Assembly: GCA_016234115.1 (NCBI GenBank)
Contig: JACRHD010000008.1
Coordinates: forward strand, 1 to 64,000
DNA: 64,000 nt
DNA from: Nitrospirota bacterium
GTDB taxonomy: Bacteria > Nitrospirota > Thermodesulfovibrionia > UBA6902
Reading direction: 5' to 3'
The stretch's first letter is position 1. Every line of letters begins with the position of its first letter. The notes under the pieces are model-generated. The model was not told where the DNA came from. It ran no database searches and saw only the letters and a list, made by a program, of their open reading frames with translations. This document shows, in pieces, positions 47,949 to 59,072 of this stretch. A program made the position numbers and the translations under genes.

Positions 47949-49691
47949 CTATCCCTTTCTCTGAAACAAATTATACGGAATACTCACAAACTCAATCTGG
48001 TTGGCCTCCATGTACTCTTCATCCAAAAAACATGCTGGGGCATAAACAATGCGCTTTTTGTCGGGCTGGTCTGCAATGATCTTCTCCGCCATCTCAAGAT
48101 TGAGCGCCATCCGGGTCAGCGCCTCAAAGTCCTGTTTGTAAATCAGATAGATTGCATGCTTGCCGAATGTGCTGACAAAGAAGGTGCTTTCATTGATTGT
48201 GGTTTTGTTAGCAGTGTCATTCCCGTGCAAACGGGAATCCAGTTTTTTCTTCTTCTGGATTCCTGCTCCCCGATTACGACCTTCGGGGACAGGCTTCGCA
48301 GGAATGACATCTTCTTTCAGATTCTCACCCGTGCAGAGGTAGTACACATACTTTGCAAAAGACTTGTAATCGGGCAGCTTGCCTTTCAGCAAAGTCTCCG
48401 CATCCAGCGGCTGTCCCACCCGCAGATACTGAAACCCGCTGTCATAGTCATACTTCTCAATCGCCCGCTTGATGCGCTCACGTGTAATGTCTTTGCAGAT
48501 ATTTTTGTTAGGCTCTTTCTCGTTTGCTTCGTTCATCTGTACCAGTATGAACTTGCGACTGCCGCCGTCTTCCTTGTTTAAGTCCATCACTGCGTGGCCT
48601 GTCGTGCCGGAGCCGGAGAAGGAGTCTAAGGCAATTGAATTACTTTCAGTCACTTGACGAATTAGATTCTTTATCAAAGATAAAGGTTTCGGATAATCAA
48701 ATACTTTATGCCCAAATATTTCTTGTATTAGTTTTGTGCTTTCAGAATTAAGCCCTGATTCTATTTCAAATATGTCATTTTTCTTTTTGTCTGACACCTC
48801 TTTAATCCAGGTAGAAATTGGGTTTACAGATGATTTTAAATTCCTTTTATATCTCTTAAACATCGGCCTTTCATCAATGTTGTCAGGGAAAACAACATGC
48901 CCAGCCTGAATTTCAATATCCATTCTTTCAGGGATAAATGCCCAAATCCTCTGCGGGCTAGGTTTAAATTTTCTCCCTGTCTTAGGGTCAACCAAATCAT
49001 AATATTGATTAGGGCGCTGTTCTCTCGTCATACCGACGGTTAAATCTCCTAATGTCCAGTCTCCTTTAGGGTCATTGTCTCGATTCGTATAAGCGGAATA
49101 GTCCTTGGGATTACCAATAAAACCTTGAAAAGACATTTTCCCATAGCAGACAACGTATTCATGATCTTGTGAAACAAGATTCTGTGCAAGTGCAGACGAA
49201 GCCCTCCTTTTCCATGTAAATATAGCTATAAAATTCTGTTCTCCAAAAACTTCATCCATCACCATCCTCAAATGATGAACCTCATTGTCATCTATGTTTA
49301 CGAAAATCACTCCGTCGTCAGCCAGCAATTCCCTCAACAATTTCAATCTCGGCGTCATCATGCAGAGCCATTTGTCATGACGGGTGAGGTCGTCTTTGCC
49401 TACTTCTTTACCAAGCCAGTCTTTTATCAAAGGACTGTTTGCATTGTCGTTGTAAACCCATCCTTCATTGCCGGTATTGTACGGCGGGTCAATGCAGACG
49501 ACTTTAACCTTGCCTGCAAACATCGGCAGGAGGGCTTTCAATGCCAGCAAGTTATCGCCTTCAATTATGAGATTGCCGTTTGACTTGTCCGGTTGAAAGT
49601 GCAGTTTTGAAACTTCCTCCAGCGTATGATAAGGAACAGACAGATGATGATTCCAGATTATGTTCTTTCCTTTAAATTGCAGTGTAGGCAC
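47949..49691 (-). CDS. mod: type III-like site-specific DNA methyltransferase (Mod)
   Basis: 'CIDPPYNTGNEGWVYNDN' DPPY motif, 'ALDSFSGSGTTGHAVMDLN'; in-frame repeat insertion. Confidence 0.93.
   Translation of the reverse strand: MPTLQFKGKNIIWNHHLSVPYHTLEEVSKLHFQPDKSNGNLIIEGDNLLALKALLPMFAGKVKVVCIDPPYNTGNEGWVYNDNANSPLIKDWLGKEVGKDDLTRHDKWLCMMTPRLKLLRELLADDGVIFVNIDDNEVHHLRMVMDEVFGEQNFIAIFTWKRRASSALAQNLVSQDHEYVVCYGKMSFQGFIGNPKDYSAYTNRDNDPKGDWTLGDLTVGMTREQRPNQYYDLVDPKTGRKFKPSPQRIWAFIPERMDIEIQAGHVVFPDNIDERPMFKRYKRNLKSSVNPISTWIKEVSDKKKNDIFEIESGLNSESTKLIQEIFGHKVFDYPKPLSLIKNLIRQVTESNSIALDSFSGSGTTGHAVMDLNKEDGGSRKFILVQMNEANEKEPNKNICKDITRERIKRAIEKYDYDSGFQYLRVGQPLDAETLLKGKLPDYKSFAKYVYYLCTGENLKEDVIPAKPVPEGRNRGAGIQKKKKLDSRLHGNDTANKTTINESTFFVSTFGKHAIYLIYKQDFEALTRMALNLEMAEKIIADQPDKKRIVYAPACFLDEEYMEANQIEFVSIPYNLFQRKG
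48215..48309. repeat. family B element B4 inside mod CDS
   Basis: 'tgtcattcccgtgcaaacgggaatccag..ctggattcctgctccccgattacgaccttcggggacaggcttcgcaggaatgaca'. Confidence 0.9.
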
Positions 49692-49769
49692 AGATAGTTA
49701 AACCCCCTGAATGCATAATTATATTTCAACTGATATTAAAAAGGAAGGATTTATTACTGCCGGGGAGTT

Positions 49770-49868
49770 AAATCCCCCTCTTTGGCAAAGAGGGGTCAGG
49801 GGAGATTTATTGAATAATTATTTGTTTTCAAAATCCCCCTTTATCCCCCTTTTTCAAAGGGGGAATAA
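49770..49868. repeat. family A long palindrome
   Basis: 'aatccccctctttggcaaagaggggtcaggggagattt...aaaatccccctttatccccctttttcaaagggggaat'. Confidence 0.85.
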
Positions 49869-49898
49869 TCGTTTGCCATTGCAGAGGATGAAACAACT

Positions 49899-50813
49899 CT
49901 ACTCGTGCGCGAACACGACGTTCTTTGTCGAAAACTTGCCGTGAAACATCGCGTGGTCGGCGATGCTGAGCAGCTCTTCCCTGCCTTTGGCGCTGCCTGG
50001 GAAAGGGGCGACGCCGAAGCTCGCCGTTATGCGGACACGCATGCCTTCCTCTTTCAGAAATACATTTTTTTCCATCATCCTTCTCAGCCGCTCGGCCACG
50101 AAAACGCCCCCCTCTTTGGGGGTCTGGGGCAGGATTATTACAAACTCGTCGCCCCCGTAACGGAAGATCATGTCCACCTTTCTCAGGTTTTGTCTTAGTA
50201 CCTCGGCCGTCCCAATAAGCACCTTGGTCCCCGCGAGGTGGCCGTATTTTTCGTTTATTTTTTTCAGGTTGTCGATGTCCATGAATACAAGCGAGAAGAA
50301 GGTCCCGTAACGCCTGGCCCGCTCTATTTCAGTGTCAAGGCACTGGTTCATAAAACGGAAATTGTAGAGCTCGGTGAGGTCGTCGGTGATGGATATCTCT
50401 TCTATCTTTTTCTGTTTGAGCTGCAGATCCTCCCTGAGCGCCCTGTTTTCATTTTCGAGGGCTTTAATGTCCAGAAGTCTTTTTATCCAGCGAATGAGTT
50501 CTCTGCGTGATACGGGTTCGCGCAAAGGGACCGTGTGTACCTCATTGACCCAAAGGCCCTTGCCGTTCACACCTGATGGAGAAACCAATATTATCCTCGG
50601 TATGCCGGCGGCGTATTTCCGGAACCTGTCCGAATTGACAAGGGCAGGATAAACTGTATCATCAGTCAGGAGCAGATCAATGGGGGTGTTTTTCAGGCAG
50701 AGATTAGCGTCCGGGAGACCCCGCGCCTCGAACACTTCGTACTTCTTTAACAGGGATGTCTTTACATTGTGGAGAGAAGATTTGCCTTTATCTATGATGA
50801 GGATTTTATACAT
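49899..50813 (-). CDS. receiver-like + GGDEF diguanylate cyclase
   Basis: '[15 protein letters not shown]' GGDEF motif; N-terminal degenerate receiver. Confidence 0.88.
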   Translation of the reverse strand: MYKILIIDKGKSSLHNVKTSLLKKYEVFEARGLPDANLCLKNTPIDLLLTDDTVYPALVNSDRFRKYAAGIPRIILVSPSGVNGKGLWVNEVHTVPLREPVSRRELIRWIKRLLDIKALENENRALREDLQLKQKKIEEISITDDLTELYNFRFMNQCLDTEIERARRYGTFFSLVFMDIDNLKKINEKYGHLAGTKVLIGTAEVLRQNLRKVDMIFRYGGDEFVIILPQTPKEGGVFVAERLRRMMEKNVFLKEEGMRVRITASFGVAPFPGSAKGREELLSIADHAMFHGKFSTKNVVFAHE

Positions 50814-53487
50814 TTACCCCGCAGCATTTCTTGTACTTCTTTCCGCTGCCGCATATGCACGGGTCATTCCTGCCGACCTTCTGGTCCTTGACGACAGTCT
50901 GCGGTTTGGCGTCTTCCCCTCCCCTGCCGAAGTGCATCCTCGCCGGGCGCGGCGCGAATTTTTTTACGACCGTTTCCTCGGGAGCTTCACGCGCTATCTG
51001 TATCTTCAGCAGCCGGGAGATGACTTCAGAGGCGACCCTGCCGCTGAGATCGGCAAATATGTCAAAGGCCTCTTTTTTGTATTCCACGAGAGGGTCGCGC
51101 TGGCCATAGCCCCTGAGGCCAACCCCTTCTTTAAGGTGGTCCATGCTCAGGAGATGGTCCTTCCATTGGGTGTCGAGGACCTGAAGCAGCATCATCTTTT
51201 CGAGATATCTCATGGTCCCGGGGGTGATCTCCTGCTCCTTTTTCCCGTATGTCTGTTTTATCGTCTCCAAAATATCATGACGGAGCTCCTCGAATTTTTT
51301 CACTTCGATTTCAGGGTGTATCGAGAATTGTCCGTAAAGGGCGTCTCCGAGGGCCTTTATGTCCCATTCCTCGGGATGCTTGTTTTCAGGGCAGTAAACG
51401 GCAAGCATATCATCGAGGACGTTTTCAGTCATTTCGAAAATCTTCTCTCTGTGATCGTCGGAGGAAAGTATCTCCCTCCTGAAAGAATATATCTCCGTCC
51501 GCTGCTTGTTCATGACGTCGTCGTATTCAAGGAGGTGTTTCCTGATATCGAAGTTGTGGGCCTCCACCCTCTTCTGCGAGGTCTCTATCGCCTTCGATAT
51601 CCACTTGTGCTCTATGGGCTGGGAATCGTCCATGCCCAATTTGTCCATTATCCCCGAGATCTTGTCGGAGCCGAAAATCCTCATCAGGTCGTCTTCTAAC
51701 GACAGGTAAAACCTCGAAGAGCCCGGGTCCCCCTGACGGCCTGAACGTCCCCTGAGCTGGTTGTCTATCCTGCGCGCCTCGTGCCGTTCAGTGCCGAGTA
51801 TGTGGAGCCCGCCGGCTTCTATGACTTTCTCCCGGTCCTGAATGCACATCTCCCGGGCCTTTACAACTGTGTTTTTAAATTCTTCTTCCGTATAATCCTT
51901 CCGGTCCCGGAGCATGTCCTTGGCAATGCCCTCGGGGTTGCCTCCTAACACGATGTCCGTGCCGCGCCCCGCCATATTGGTGGCGAGGGTCACTGTGCCG
52001 CTCCTTCCGGCCTGGGCCACGATCTCAGCCTCTTTTTCGTGGTACTTCGCGTTGAGCACCGAATGCGGGATTTTTCTCTTTTTCAGCAGGGAGCTGAGGA
52101 CCTCGGATTTTTCTATGGATATCGTCCCGACAAGGACAGGCTGCCCCTTTTTATGACAGTCCTCGATTTCATTGATGACGGCGTCGAATTTGCCCTTGAC
52201 GGTCTTGTAGACGATGTCAGCGTGGTCTTTCCTTACCATCGCCTTGTTCGTGGGAATTACAAGCACGTCGAGGTTATATATCTTCGCGAATTCCTCCGCC
52301 TCTGTTTCGGCTGTGCCGGTCATTCCGGCGAGCTTGTTGTACATCCTGAAATAATTCTGAAAGGTAATCGTTGCGAGGGTCTGGTTTTCGCTTGCGATCT
52401 TTACCCCTTCTTTCGCTTCCACCGCCTGGTGCAGGCCGTCGGACCAGCGCCTGCCCGGCATAAGCCTGCCCGTAAATTCATCGACAATGATGACCTCGTT
52501 GTCCTTGACGATATAATCGACGTCCGCTTTGAAGAGGACATGGGCCTTCAGCGCCTGGTTGACATGATGGACCAGCTCGATATTGGCAGGGTCATAGAGG
52601 TTGCCCGCGCCTAAGAGCCTCTCGACCTTTACGTTTCCTTCCTCGGTAAGCGTGACGCTCCTTGCCTTTTCATCGACCGTGTAATCGCTTTCCTTGCTGA
52701 GCTTGGGGATGATTTTATCGATAACGTAATATTTGTCCGTCGATTCTTCCGAGGGGCCGGATATGATGAGGGGCGTCCTCGCCTCATCGATCAGGATGCT
52801 GTCCACTTCATCTACAATCGCGAAATTAAGCTCGCGCTGCACATAATCATCGAGATGGTATCTCATGTTGTCCCTGAGATAATCAAACCCGAATTCATTA
52901 TTGGTCCCGTATGTAATGTCCGAGAGGTAAGCCTCTTTCCTGCTGATCGGCCTCAGGCTCTGCAGCCTGCTGTCTTCCGAATGATACGAGGGGTCATACT
53001 GAAACGAGCTTTCATGCTGGATAATGCCGACCGAAAGACCCAGGAAATGATATATGGGCCCCATCCACTGCGCGTCCCTTTTTGCGAGATAGTCGTTTAC
53101 GGTAACAACATGGGCGCCGTGCCCGTCAAGCGCGTTCAGATACACGGCCAGGGTCGCAACGAGGGTCTTGCCCTCGCCCGTCTTCATTTCAGCTATCTTC
53201 CCTTCGTGGAGGGTGAGTCCCCCGATAAGCTGCGCGTCAAAATGGCGCATGTTCATCACCCTGCGCGACGTCTCCCTGACAACGGAAAAGGCCTCCGGCA
53301 TGATCTTGTCCAGGTCCTCGCCGTCTTCAAGCCTCTTTCGAAACTCTCCGGTCTTCGCCTTCAACTGATCATCCGTCAGAGGGGTCATGGAAGATTCGAG
53401 CGCATTGGTCCGTTCGACGCCGGACAACAGCCGCTTGAGCTCCCGCTCATTTTTCGTGCCGATAATTTTCGTCAGAATTTTAAACAT
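50806..53487 (-). CDS. secA: protein translocase ATPase SecA
   Basis: '[20 protein letters not shown]', '[10 protein letters not shown]', C-terminal SEC-C '[16 protein letters not shown]'. Confidence 0.97.
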   Translation of the reverse strand: MFKILTKIIGTKNERELKRLLSGVERTNALESSMTPLTDDQLKAKTGEFRKRLEDGEDLDKIMPEAFSVVRETSRRVMNMRHFDAQLIGGLTLHEGKIAEMKTGEGKTLVATLAVYLNALDGHGAHVVTVNDYLAKRDAQWMGPIYHFLGLSVGIIQHESSFQYDPSYHSEDSRLQSLRPISRKEAYLSDITYGTNNEFGFDYLRDNMRYHLDDYVQRELNFAIVDEVDSILIDEARTPLIISGPSEESTDKYYVIDKIIPKLSKESDYTVDEKARSVTLTEEGNVKVERLLGAGNLYDPANIELVHHVNQALKAHVLFKADVDYIVKDNEVIIVDEFTGRLMPGRRWSDGLHQAVEAKEGVKIASENQTLATITFQNYFRMYNKLAGMTGTAETEAEEFAKIYNLDVLVIPTNKAMVRKDHADIVYKTVKGKFDAVINEIEDCHKKGQPVLVGTISIEKSEVLSSLLKKRKIPHSVLNAKYHEKEAEIVAQAGRSGTVTLATNMAGRGTDIVLGGNPEGIAKDMLRDRKDYTEEEFKNTVVKAREMCIQDREKVIEAGGLHILGTERHEARRIDNQLRGRSGRQGDPGSSRFYLSLEDDLMRIFGSDKISGIMDKLGMDDSQPIEHKWISKAIETSQKRVEAHNFDIRKHLLEYDDVMNKQRTEIYSFRREILSSDDHREKIFEMTENVLDDMLAVYCPENKHPEEWDIKALGDALYGQFSIHPEIEVKKFEELRHDILETIKQTYGKKEQEITPGTMRYLEKMMLLQVLDTQWKDHLLSMDHLKEGVGLRGYGQRDPLVEYKKEAFDIFADLSGRVASEVISRLLKIQIAREAPEETVVKKFAPRPARMHFGRGGEDAKPQTVVKDQKVGRNDPCICGSGKKYKKCCGVNV

Positions 53488-53513
53488 GGGTCTATTATAA
53501 CAAAAAATATTTC

Positions 53514-53542
53514 TGTAGGGGCAGGACCCCCGTGTCTGCCCT
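53514..53542. repeat. family D-like GC element upstream of secA
   Basis: 'tgtaggggcaggacccccgtgtctgccct'. Confidence 0.4.
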
Positions 53543-53664
53543 CCCTTTGTCCCCGAAGAGCTATAGTTATTGCCGATTTCATATGTTATTATGTTAAAAG
53601 TTGTTTTTTCCCTTATACTGATTGTCTGATTTTTTGCATCGCTGTTCCTTTTATGTGAGGTAAG

Positions 53665-56600
53665 ATGGAGCCAAATGATGTGACGTCTAAAGACAACGCC
53701 TCTCAGCCGTCCTTCCCTATAGTCGCCATAGGCGCCTCTGCAGGCGGGCTCAATGCTCTCCAGTGCTTCATGGCCGAGCTGCCAAAGGACTTCGGCTTTG
53801 CAATTGTCTTTATGCAGCACCTTTCACCGACCCACAAGAGCCTTCTGCCCGATCTGCTCCGCTCGGCACGGCCCGAGCTTGAGATCATTGAAATATCCGA
53901 TGGCATGGAAGTCCTTCCCGGCAGGATATATCTCTGCCCGCCGGGCAAAGAGACGAAAATCCTTAAAGGGTCCTTCCGCGTGTTCGATCTGCCTGAAGAC
54001 CATGTGCATTTGCCTATCGATGAATTCTTTATCTCTCTCGCTGAAGAGACCGGTGAACGTGTCATAGCTGTAATACTCTCCGGCGCAGGAACGGACGGGG
54101 CGCGCGGGGTGCAGGCGGTCAGGACCGGGGGAGGGACGGTCTTTGTCCAGGAACCGTCCACGGCCGAATTTGCCTCGATGCCGATTGCCGCCGTCAACAC
54201 CGGGCAGGCCGACGGCGTGCTGCCGGCCGGGGAGATCGCGGGGGAGATATTGAGGCTGCACGGCACAGTCGAGGTTGTCCCGGAAGAAGTCTTCACGCCT
54301 GAAGACTTCGATATCTTTTACCGGTTGGTCCGGGAGAAGACAGGGCTCCGCTTCGACCACTATAAAAAAAGCGTTGTAGGCAGGAGGATCAGGAGGCGGA
54401 TGTACCTCAGGGGCATTCCCGCCATTCATGATTATGCAAAGCTGATTTCAGAAAAAGATTCCGAGGCCGTCTCTCTCGCCTCGGACCTGATGATCGGGGT
54501 CACGTCATTCTTCCGTGACCGGCTGGCATGGAAGGCGCTTAAATCATCAGTCATCCGGAACCTGGCCGCGCAGGATGAGGATTCTCCGGTCCGGGTATGG
54601 ACCCCTGCTTGCGCGACCGGGGAGGAGGCGTATTCTATCGCCATGGCTCTTCATTACGAGTTCAGCCTGGCCGGCAGGAGGCGGGACATCCAGGTCTTTG
54701 CCACCGACGTCAACGACCGGGCACTCGAAAGGGCGCGCGAAGGGACGTATCCGGGAAGTATAGCCGCCGACGTGCCGTCGGATTTCATGAAAAAGTATTT
54801 CGTGTGCTCCGAAGACGGGAATTCCGTCATCATCACCAAGGAGGTCCGGGAAAAAGTTGTATTTGCAAAACAGGACCTTTTAGCCGATCCTCCTTTTTCG
54901 CGCTTAGACCTTGTCATATGCAGGAACCTCCTTATCTACCTCGAACAGAAGGCCCAGGAAAAATGTATCGCGCTTTTTCATTATGCCCTCAAGGACGGCG
55001 GATACCTGTTTATGGGCAACGCCGAATCCGTCGGCAGGAATAAAGCGCTCTTCAGGTCAATCAGCCACAAGAAGTGCCGGTTATATCAAAAGCTCGAGAC
55101 CAGGCTGTCTTTGAGGCTGCCTCTGACCTTGCCTTTTGCCAGGGAAAGGACCGCATCGCCTCCTTTGCTGCAGGCCCCCTCACCGGAGCTTACGCAGTCC
55201 GTAGCCGGGCTCGTCCAGGAGAATCTGTTAGAGGTATACGCGCCCGCTGCGGTCGCCATCAACGAGCGCTATGATATCATCTACCATAACGGCCCCACAA
55301 ACCTGTACCTGCGCCATCCCCGGGGCGCTCCCACGCAGAACCTGCTGGAGCTCATCCCGGAGACCCTGCGCAACAGGGTCCGTGGGGCGATATACAGGGC
55401 GACCCATGAGGGCAGAGACATCCCGGTCCGGGCCAATATCACCGACGATGGAGGACGGAAAAGACAGGTCACTCTCCGCATCTCGAAATTGGAGGAGAGC
55501 GTTTTTCTTGTCGTGTTGAGTGAGAAGGGCGGAATAACTGAACAGGCCGGTGAAGTTTCTCCGGAGGCCGTAGTCGACGAAACCGCGATCCGCCAGCTTG
55601 AGACCGAGCTTTCCGTAACACGCGCGGAGCTCCAGAGCAATATAGAACAGCTCAAGAGCCTCAATGAAGAGCTCCAGTCTTCCAATGAGGAGCTCCAGGC
55701 CGCTAATGAAGAGTTAGAGACCTCGAGGGAAGAGCTCCAGTCGTTAAACGAAGAGCTCATCACGGTGAATTCACAACTGCAGGGCAAGGTCGAGGAGCAG
55801 GAGGAGACCAATAACGACCTGAACAACTTCCTCACGAGCACTAACATCCCGACCGTCTTTCTTGACACCCGCTTCAGGGTGAAGCGCTTCACCCCGGCCA
55901 TGTCAAAGCTGCTTAAGCTTATCCCGTCCGACGTGGGCAGGCCGATTGCGGACATGTCGCAGGAGGCTGTCGGCCCCGATCTGATCGCCGACGCGCAGGC
56001 AGTTTTAGACCAGCTCGTGCCGGTGAAAAAAGAGATGATGATCAATCAAACGTGGTATGTGCGCTCTACTCTTCCATACAGGACCTCGGACAACCGCATA
56101 GAGGGTGTGGTCATTACATACAACGACGTCACCGAGCTTAAACTGGTCGAGGAGCGGATACGACACTTGGCCTCTTTTCCGGAAAGAAATCCGAATCCCG
56201 TTATTGAAGTCGATTCTTCCGGAAAAATCACCTTCTGTAATCCTGCCACAGAGAAGATACTGGAGAAACTCGGTATGGACAAGGGAGATATCAATGTTTT
56301 CCTCTCTGAAGATTTCGACGCAATCTTAAAAAATCTGGAGAACAAAGAGGAAGCGACCCTTTATCGCGAGCTGACCATAAAGGACAGGGTGTTCAGCTCG
56401 ACAGTTAATGTCGCTCCGTTGTTAAATGTCGTGCGCATTTATGCCTTTGATATCACCGAGCGAAAACGCGCTGAAGAGGCAATCGTCCGGGCCAAGGAAG
56501 AATGGGAGCGGACCTTCTCAAACGTGCCGGACATGATAGCGATTTTAGACAATAATCACAGGGTCATACGGGTAAATGATTCAATGGCGAAGCGTCTGGG

Positions 56601-57759
56601 ACGCAAACCCGAAGACTGTGTCGGGATGAAGTGTTATGAAGCAGTCCACGGGTCAACGGCCCCGCCTGATTTCTGCCCTCATTCCCGCACCCTTAAGGAC
56701 GGCTGTGAGCATACTGAGGAGGTGCATGAGGAGCGTCTTGGAATGGACTTGCTGGTCACCACCACCCCGCTGTTTGATGAACAGGGAAAGATGGTCGCTT
56801 CGGTCCATGTCGCTCATGACATCACCGGGCGGAAAAAGGCGGAGAACAAACTGCGCGAAAGCGCGGAGCGTCTGAACAGGGCGCAGGAGATCGCTCATCT
56901 GGGCAGTTGGGAGCTCGATCTTGTCAATAATACTCTGGCCTGGTCGGATGAGATTTACCGGATATTCGGCCTGCAGCCGCAGGAGTTCGACGCGACATAC
57001 GAAGCATTCCTGGCGAGGGTCCATCCGGACGACCGGGCTGCCGTTGATGCAGCATATTCAGGCTCAATACGCGAGGGAAAGGACTCATACGAGACCGAGC
57101 ACCGGATCGTACGTAAAGACAACGGCGAGGTCCGCGTCGTCCATGAAAAATGCGAGCACATCCGCGACGCATCCGGGAATATCATCCGGTCGTTAGGCAT
57201 GGTGCACGATATTACGGAAGTGAAGCAGGCTGGGGAAGCCGTGAAAAGGCTTGCCACTGTGCTTCAGATCTCCAACGACGCCATCACGATACAGGACTTC
57301 GATGGCAACTTCACTGCCTGGAACGACGGGGCCGGGAGGATGTTCGGCTGGACAGAGGCAGAAGCCCTTAAGATGAAAGTCCGGGACACCATACCGGCTG
57401 AGAAACTAACGGAGACGCTGGAGTATCTTGAGAAGCTGCGTCTTGGAGAGACTATGCCGTCGTTCGAGACTCAGCGCGTTACAAAGGACGGACGCATCCT
57501 CGATATCTGGCTGACAGCGACCGTGCTGAAGGATGAAGCGGGTGCGCCGGTGGCCATTGCCACGACCGAGCGAGATATCACCGAGCGTAAGCGGGCGGAT
57601 GAGGCGCTCAGGCAGCGGAATGAGGAATTGACGCGCTTCAATAGCGCTGCGGTAGGGCGTGAGCTCCGCATGATAGAATTGAAAAAAGAGGTGAACGAAC
57701 TGTGCGGAAGGGTAGGCGATTCGCCGCGCTATCCGCTCGATTTCGAGAAGGAAGAATAA
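53665..57759 (+). CDS. CheB-CheR-multi-PAS fusion protein
   Basis: CheB '[14 protein letters not shown]', CheR '[17 protein letters not shown]', coiled coil '[33 protein letters not shown]', several PAS; no kinase. Confidence 0.93.
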   Translation: MEPNDVTSKDNASQPSFPIVAIGASAGGLNALQCFMAELPKDFGFAIVFMQHLSPTHKSLLPDLLRSARPELEIIEISDGMEVLPGRIYLCPPGKETKILKGSFRVFDLPEDHVHLPIDEFFISLAEETGERVIAVILSGAGTDGARGVQAVRTGGGTVFVQEPSTAEFASMPIAAVNTGQADGVLPAGEIAGEILRLHGTVEVVPEEVFTPEDFDIFYRLVREKTGLRFDHYKKSVVGRRIRRRMYLRGIPAIHDYAKLISEKDSEAVSLASDLMIGVTSFFRDRLAWKALKSSVIRNLAAQDEDSPVRVWTPACATGEEAYSIAMALHYEFSLAGRRRDIQVFATDVNDRALERAREGTYPGSIAADVPSDFMKKYFVCSEDGNSVIITKEVREKVVFAKQDLLADPPFSRLDLVICRNLLIYLEQKAQEKCIALFHYALKDGGYLFMGNAESVGRNKALFRSISHKKCRLYQKLETRLSLRLPLTLPFARERTASPPLLQAPSPELTQSVAGLVQENLLEVYAPAAVAINERYDIIYHNGPTNLYLRHPRGAPTQNLLELIPETLRNRVRGAIYRATHEGRDIPVRANITDDGGRKRQVTLRISKLEESVFLVVLSEKGGITEQAGEVSPEAVVDETAIRQLETELSVTRAELQSNIEQLKSLNEELQSSNEELQAANEELETSREELQSLNEELITVNSQLQGKVEEQEETNNDLNNFLTSTNIPTVFLDTRFRVKRFTPAMSKLLKLIPSDVGRPIADMSQEAVGPDLIADAQAVLDQLVPVKKEMMINQTWYVRSTLPYRTSDNRIEGVVITYNDVTELKLVEERIRHLASFPERNPNPVIEVDSSGKITFCNPATEKILEKLGMDKGDINVFLSEDFDAILKNLENKEEATLYRELTIKDRVFSSTVNVAPLLNVVRIYAFDITERKRAEEAIVRAKEEWERTFSNVPDMIAILDNNHRVIRVNDSMAKRLGRKPEDCVGMKCYEAVHGSTAPPDFCPHSRTLKDGCEHTEEVHEERLGMDLLVTTTPLFDEQGKMVASVHVAHDITGRKKAENKLRESAERLNRAQEIAHLGSWELDLVNNTLAWSDEIYRIFGLQPQEFDATYEAFLARVHPDDRAAVDAAYSGSIREGKDSYETEHRIVRKDNGEVRVVHEKCEHIRDASGNIIRSLGMVHDITEVKQAGEAVKRLATVLQISNDAITIQDFDGNFTAWNDGAGRMFGWTEAEALKMKVRDTIPAEKLTETLEYLEKLRLGETMPSFETQRVTKDGRILDIWLTATVLKDEAGAPVAIATTERDITERKRADEALRQRNEELTRFNSAAVGRELRMIELKKEVNELCGRVGDSPRYPLDFEKEE

Positions 57760-57836
57760 CCCCTCCCGACCTCCCCTCAACTTAAGGGGAGGAGCTAATT
57801 CCCTCCTCTTAAGATAAGAGGGGGCGAGGGGGAGTT
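57759..57836. repeat. family A palindrome occupying whole intergenic gap
   Basis: 'acccctcccgacctcccctcaacttaaggggaggagctaattccctcctcttaagataagagggggcgagggggagtt'. Confidence 0.8.
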
Positions 57837-58892
57837 ATGAAGGAATGCCTGAAGATGACAACAGGGAATAATGCATCTATTAATATAAATCGTATACTGA
57901 CACGGACACCGCTTGTCGTCGCGGCGCTGGCGATATGCCTCTGTTTCTTCGCGTGTACACAGACTGATCAACAGCCTGCCGGGCCGGCTGAAAAGGTCAC
58001 TATCGCCTATGCGACCGCGCCTTACACGGTGCTTATTGACATTGCCCAGGCCCAGGGTTATTTCCGGCAGGAAGGCCTGGAGGTGGTCCCTCAATTGCAT
58101 TCATATGGGAAACTTACCCTTGATGCCCTTCTGGCGGGTAAGGCGGACTTTGCGACTATCGGCGAAACACCTTTCATGTTTGCCGTTATGAAGGGAGAAA
58201 AGATATCGGTAATCGTGACCATTCAGAACTCCAATAAGAACAATGCCGTTATTGCAAGAAAGGACAGCGGCATTCGCGCCCCGCGTGACTTGAAAGGCAG
58301 GAGGATAGCGGTGACTTCCGGCACTATCGGTGAATTTTATATGGACACTTTTTTGGCCGCAAATGGGATTTCAAGGAAGGACGTAAAGATAGTCTTCCTG
58401 AGTCCTGCGAGAATGCTTGAGGCCCTGACAAGCGGGGAAATAGATGCCGCCTCCACATGGAACCCCGATCTGATACTTATGCAGAGAAAATTAGGCGATA
58501 AGGGGACCACATTCTACAACGAAGATATTTATACTCAGAACTTCCAGATCGTCGCATCGCAGGATTATATACGCAAGAACCCGGAGAGGGTCAGGAAGGT
58601 GCTTCGCGCCCTTGTCAGGGCAGAGGAATTTGTCGGGAAAAGTCCTGCTGAGGCACAAAAGATCGTTGCGGCTTCCCGGCAGATGGAAAGAAGCCTGCTT
58701 GGCGATATGTGGCAAGTAAGCACCTTCAACGTAAAACTTGACCAGTCGCTTGTGCTCGCACTCGAAGACGAATCACGCTGGGCAATTAAAGCCGGGCTGA
58801 CCAGGGAGACGAAGATGCCCAATTATCTCGATTTCATATACCTCGACGGTCTGACGTCGGTCAAGCCGGAAGCGGTAAGGATACTGAGATGA
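57837..58892 (+). CDS. orphan ABC-type substrate-binding lipoprotein (NrtA/SsuA/TauA-like)
   Basis: signal 'LVVAALAICLCFFAC'; 'IDIAQAQGYFRQEGLEV', 'DLKGRRIAVTSGTIGEFYMDTFLAANGI'; no permease/ATPase nearby. Confidence 0.85.
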   Translation: MKECLKMTTGNNASININRILTRTPLVVAALAICLCFFACTQTDQQPAGPAEKVTIAYATAPYTVLIDIAQAQGYFRQEGLEVVPQLHSYGKLTLDALLAGKADFATIGETPFMFAVMKGEKISVIVTIQNSNKNNAVIARKDSGIRAPRDLKGRRIAVTSGTIGEFYMDTFLAANGISRKDVKIVFLSPARMLEALTSGEIDAASTWNPDLILMQRKLGDKGTTFYNEDIYTQNFQIVASQDYIRKNPERVRKVLRALVRAEEFVGKSPAEAQKIVAASRQMERSLLGDMWQVSTFNVKLDQSLVLALEDESRWAIKAGLTRETKMPNYLDFIYLDGLTSVKPEAVRILR

Positions 58893-58900
58893 AGAAAATA

Positions 58901-59057
58901 GGGGCAAGGGACAGGGGTCATGGGGCAAGGGTTTAACGAATTAGAGGTGAACGAATATAACGAATTAGAGAGTCAAAGACAGGAAGTGGGAAGGTTATTG
59001 CGAGGTTTAATTAATTCGCTAAAGTGATTTTATCCTTGCCCCCTGCCCCTTGACCCT
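58901..59057. repeat. family C inverted heptamer arrays with internal AACGAATTAGAG repeats
   Basis: ggggcaa gggacag gggtcat ggggcaa ... ccttgcc ccctgcc ccttgac; AACGAATTAGAG at 58935 and 58959. Confidence 0.85.
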
Positions 59058-59072
59058 TTTTAAAGGTAAGCT

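Noticed and set aside
50680-51699. 339-aa plus-strand ORF
   Set aside because: Antisense to secA, which has clear conserved motifs; an artefact of codon bias.
52855-53658. 267-aa plus-strand ORF
   Set aside because: Antisense to the 5' part of secA; no family resemblance.
50806-53820. N-terminally extended SecA (1004 aa)
   Set aside because: The first ~111 residues are intergenic translation, including a family D-like repeat; the true start is [10 protein letters not shown] at 53487.
55640-55790. Repetitive 'gaagagctccag' DNA in the CheB-CheR-PAS gene
   Set aside because: Encodes the well-known heptad coiled coil ([12 protein letters not shown]..) of this family; not a dispersed repeat.
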